Below, one piece after another: positions 5,288-7,022 of a stretch of 7,022 nucleotides of DNA. The stretch is taken from the NCBI GenBank assembly GCA_900555175.1, contig USJT01000053.1, positions 1 through 7,022 of the forward strand. Direction: 5' to 3'. Source of the DNA: an uncultured bacterium. Lineage in GTDB: Bacteria; Cyanobacteriota; Vampirovibrionia; Gastranaerophilales; Gastranaerophilaceae. Below the pieces are notes generated by a model. The model was given only the letters and a program-made list of their open reading frames with translations. It was not told the origin of the DNA and did not search any database. Made by a program: the position numbers and the translations under genes. How positions within the stretch are numbered: the stretch's first letter is position 1; each line of letters begins with the position of its first letter.

Positions 5288-6790
5288 ATGAAAATGTCAA
5301 AAATGTTTATACAAACCCTAAGAGAATACCCTTCAGATGCAGAAGTTATTTCTCATAAAATGCTTGGAAGAGCAGGGTTTATAAAAAAACTTGCCCCTGG
5401 CGTATACACTTATATGCCACTAATGTGGAGAGTATTGAAAAAGATTGAAAATATCGTAAGAGAAGAAATGGACAATGCAGGCGCACAAGAACTTTTGATG
5501 CCATTTTTACAACCAAAAGAATTATGGGAAGAATCAGGCAGATGGGAAGTTTACGGTCGCGAATTAATGCGTCTTAAAGACCGTCACGACAGAGATATGT
5601 GTCTTGGACCTACTCACGAAGAAATCATAACATCTGTTGCTCGTGACGTTTTAAAATCATACAAACAACTTCCTGTAAACTTATACCAAATTCAATCAAA
5701 ATTCAGAGATGAAATCAGACCAAGATACGGACTTTTAAGAGGTCGTGAATTCATTATGAAAGATGCATACAGCTTTGATATTGATGAAGAAGGTCTTGAT
5801 AAAGAATATCAAAATATGGCAAGAGCTTATAAAAAGATATTTGAAAGATGCGGACTTGAAACTAAAATGGTCCAATCAGATTCAGGCGCAATAGGTGGAA
5901 GCGTATCTCACGAATTTATGGTAATCACAGACACAGATGCAGGTGAAAATGATGTTTTCTATTGCAATTCTTGCGATTATTCAGCAAATTCAAATCACGC
6001 AGTATCTAAATTGACTGAAGCAGTAATTGACGGAAAAGATTACTTTAAAGAAACAAAAGTAATTGATACTCCAAACACTCATTCAATTGAAGAATTAAGC
6101 AAATTCTTAAATATTCCTGATACATTGATTTTAAAATCACTTGTATATATTATTGATAAAAAGCCTGTAATTGCATTAATCAGAGCCGATAAAGCAGTTG
6201 AAGAAACAAAATTAATGAATGCAGTCGGCGGAATCGATGTAAGAATTGCATCTTCAGCAGAAATTGCAGAACTTATGGCAGAAAAAGGCTTTGATGCAGT
6301 ACCTGGATTTATCGGGCCAAAAGGAATGGACGGAATTAAAATAATTGCAGATGAAACCGTTCGAGATATGAAAAACTTTGTTGTCGGGATAAATCAAACA
6401 GATAAGCACTTGGTTGGTGCAAATCTTTCTGATTTAGGCATAGAAAATATCAAATATGCAGATATACGTCTTGTACAGCAAGGAGAATTTTGTCCTCAAT
6501 GCGGCAAACCTTTATTTGTAACAAAGGGTATTGAAGTTGGTAACATCTTTAAACTTGGTACAAAATATTCAAAACCTATGAATGCCGTATATACAGATGT
6601 TAACGGGAAAACTCACCCATATATTATGGGCTGCTACGGAATAGGAATTTCAAGAACAGCAGCTGCTGCAGTTGAAGCACATTACGATGAACACGGTATT
6701 AAATGGCCAATTTCAATTGCTCCATATCATGTTGTAATCGTTCCAGTAAACATTAAAGATGAATTACAAATGAAATGTATGAAGCTTTAA
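5288..6790 (+). CDS. proS: Prolyl-tRNA synthetase, catalytic and editing part; frame broken at its C-terminal end
   Basis: ProRS charges tRNA-Pro with proline in the cytoplasm and is essential. The first 496 residues are an ordinary bacterial-type ProRS: the N-terminal [20 protein letters not shown], motif 1 region around [11 protein letters not shown], the GPTHEE loop (107-112), motif 2 with [17 protein letters not shown] and MKDAYSF (139-163), the YbaK-like editing insertion (about 225-400), and motif 3 GCYGIGISR (448-456). Cysteine pairs YCNSC (226, 229) and CPQC (402, 405) flank the insertion. The protein then reads HVVIVPVN, the first strand of the anticodon-binding domain, reaches DELQMK, shifts out of register and stops after CMKL. 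The missing remainder is encoded in the -1 frame from about 6763 to 7011. A normal enzyme is near 570-580 residues, so this 500-residue product lacks most of the anticodon domain and should be inactive or impaired. ATG at 5288 was chosen because GAGGA is 10 bases upstream; a second ATG is two codons in. Confidence 0.93.
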   Translation: MKMSKMFIQTLREYPSDAEVISHKMLGRAGFIKKLAPGVYTYMPLMWRVLKKIENIVREEMDNAGAQELLMPFLQPKELWEESGRWEVYGRELMRLKDRHDRDMCLGPTHEEIITSVARDVLKSYKQLPVNLYQIQSKFRDEIRPRYGLLRGREFIMKDAYSFDIDEEGLDKEYQNMARAYKKIFERCGLETKMVQSDSGAIGGSVSHEFMVITDTDAGENDVFYCNSCDYSANSNHAVSKLTEAVIDGKDYFKETKVIDTPNTHSIEELSKFLNIPDTLILKSLVYIIDKKPVIALIRADKAVEETKLMNAVGGIDVRIASSAEIAELMAEKGFDAVPGFIGPKGMDGIKIIADETVRDMKNFVVGINQTDKHLVGANLSDLGIENIKYADIRLVQQGEFCPQCGKPLFVTKGIEVGNIFKLGTKYSKPMNAVYTDVNGKTHPYIMGCYGIGISRTAAAAVEAHYDEHGIKWPISIAPYHVVIVPVNIKDELQMKCMKL

Positions 6791-7011
6791 AATCTGCAGG
6801 AATTGAAGTTGTACTTGATGACAGAGATGAAAGAGCAGGTGTAAAATTCAAAGATGCTGATTTAATCGGCTTCCCATTCAGAGTAACTGTCGGAAAAACA
6901 ATAAATGAAGGCTTTGTTGAATACAAAGTCAGAGAAACAGGCGAACAAGAAAAATATACACCTGAAGAAGCGACACAAAAACTTATAGAAATAATAAAAG
7001 CGGTTAAATAA
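6775..7011 (+). CDS. proS: Prolyl-tRNA synthetase anticodon-binding domain, out-of-frame remainder of proS
   Basis: These 78 codons ([20 protein letters not shown], then [20 protein letters not shown], ending in a Lys/Ala/Val tail) are the C-terminal part of the class IIa anticodon-binding domain that should continue the preceding frame. The frame is open back to 6763, where I-T-N-E precedes the Met; NE-M-Y lines up with the helix that follows the first strand in intact enzymes. It overlaps the upstream frame by 16 bases and has no ribosome binding site before its ATG, so it is better read as the displaced end of one broken gene than as a separate gene. It cannot act alone as a synthetase. 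Its sequence is otherwise well conserved, with no further stops or frame breaks, which argues that the break is recent or a sequencing/assembly error. Confidence 0.9.
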   Translation: MYEALKSAGIEVVLDDRDERAGVKFKDADLIGFPFRVTVGKTINEGFVEYKVRETGEQEKYTPEEATQKLIEIIKAVK

Positions 7012-7022
7012 TTAACCGCCTT
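7000..7022 (+). terminator. Terminator hairpin at the end of proS, cut by the window edge
   Basis: GCGGTTAA (7000-7007) pairs perfectly with TTAACCGC (7012-7019) around ATAA, and the proS stop codon (7009-7011) lies in the loop. CTT follows at the edge, consistent with the start of a U tract that would continue outside the window. Confidence 0.7.

Noticed and set aside
6763..6790. Programmed -1 ribosomal frameshift in proS
   Set aside because: The frames are related by -1, but there is no X-XXY-YYZ slippery heptamer, no internal ribosome binding site and no obvious stimulatory hairpin just downstream. A -1 slip would also leave the product a few residues short of the expected alignment.

Overview
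The window is AT-rich bacterial DNA with short intergenic gaps and the standard genetic code. Two things suggest a small-genome, AT-rich lineage, possibly non-photosynthetic cyanobacterial relatives (Vampirovibrionia/Gastranaerophilales): the gene mix (flavin-dependent thymidylate synthase ThyX, a CHASE2-GGDEF membrane diguanylate cyclase, a long TPR protein, a bacterial-type ProRS with an editing insertion) and the protein style. That assignment is an inference; no rRNA or other decisive marker is present.

Left block, minus strand (1-1334). Reading right to left: rpmE (ribosomal protein L31, zinc-binding type) with a clear sigma70-like promoter, a hairpin that probably ends rpmE and abuts an extended -10 promoter, thyX, and six bases later the first 71 codons of a YuiF-type Na+/H+ antiporter-family membrane protein that runs off the window edge. 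thyX and the antiporter look like one transcription unit.

Centre (1335-3525). A previously unlisted 54-codon open frame with a good ribosome binding site (1453-1617) precedes a strong promoter and a 588-residue membrane diguanylate cyclase: one N-terminal helix, an exported CHASE2 sensor, three helices and a GGDEF domain with an intact inhibitory site. It converges on an exported 224-residue protein of unknown function; a 16-bp-stem bidirectional terminator separates the two.

Right block (3526-7022). The exported protein and an eight-repeat TPR protein are divergent, driven by back-to-back promoters in a 104-bp gap. The TPR gene has no Shine-Dalgarno sequence, and its predicted transcription start falls on the ATG, so it is probably leaderless. 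proS (prolyl-tRNA synthetase) follows, but its frame is broken near 6770: the catalytic and editing part (500 codons) and the anticodon-binding domain (78 codons) lie in different frames and overlap by 16 bases. A terminator-like hairpin covers the proS stop codon at the right edge.

I see no CRISPR array, tRNA, rRNA, insertion sequence or phage gene. Most of the window is housekeeping and signalling. The items most worth a second look are the broken proS, the leaderless TPR promoter, the small open frame and the rpmE/thyX junction.
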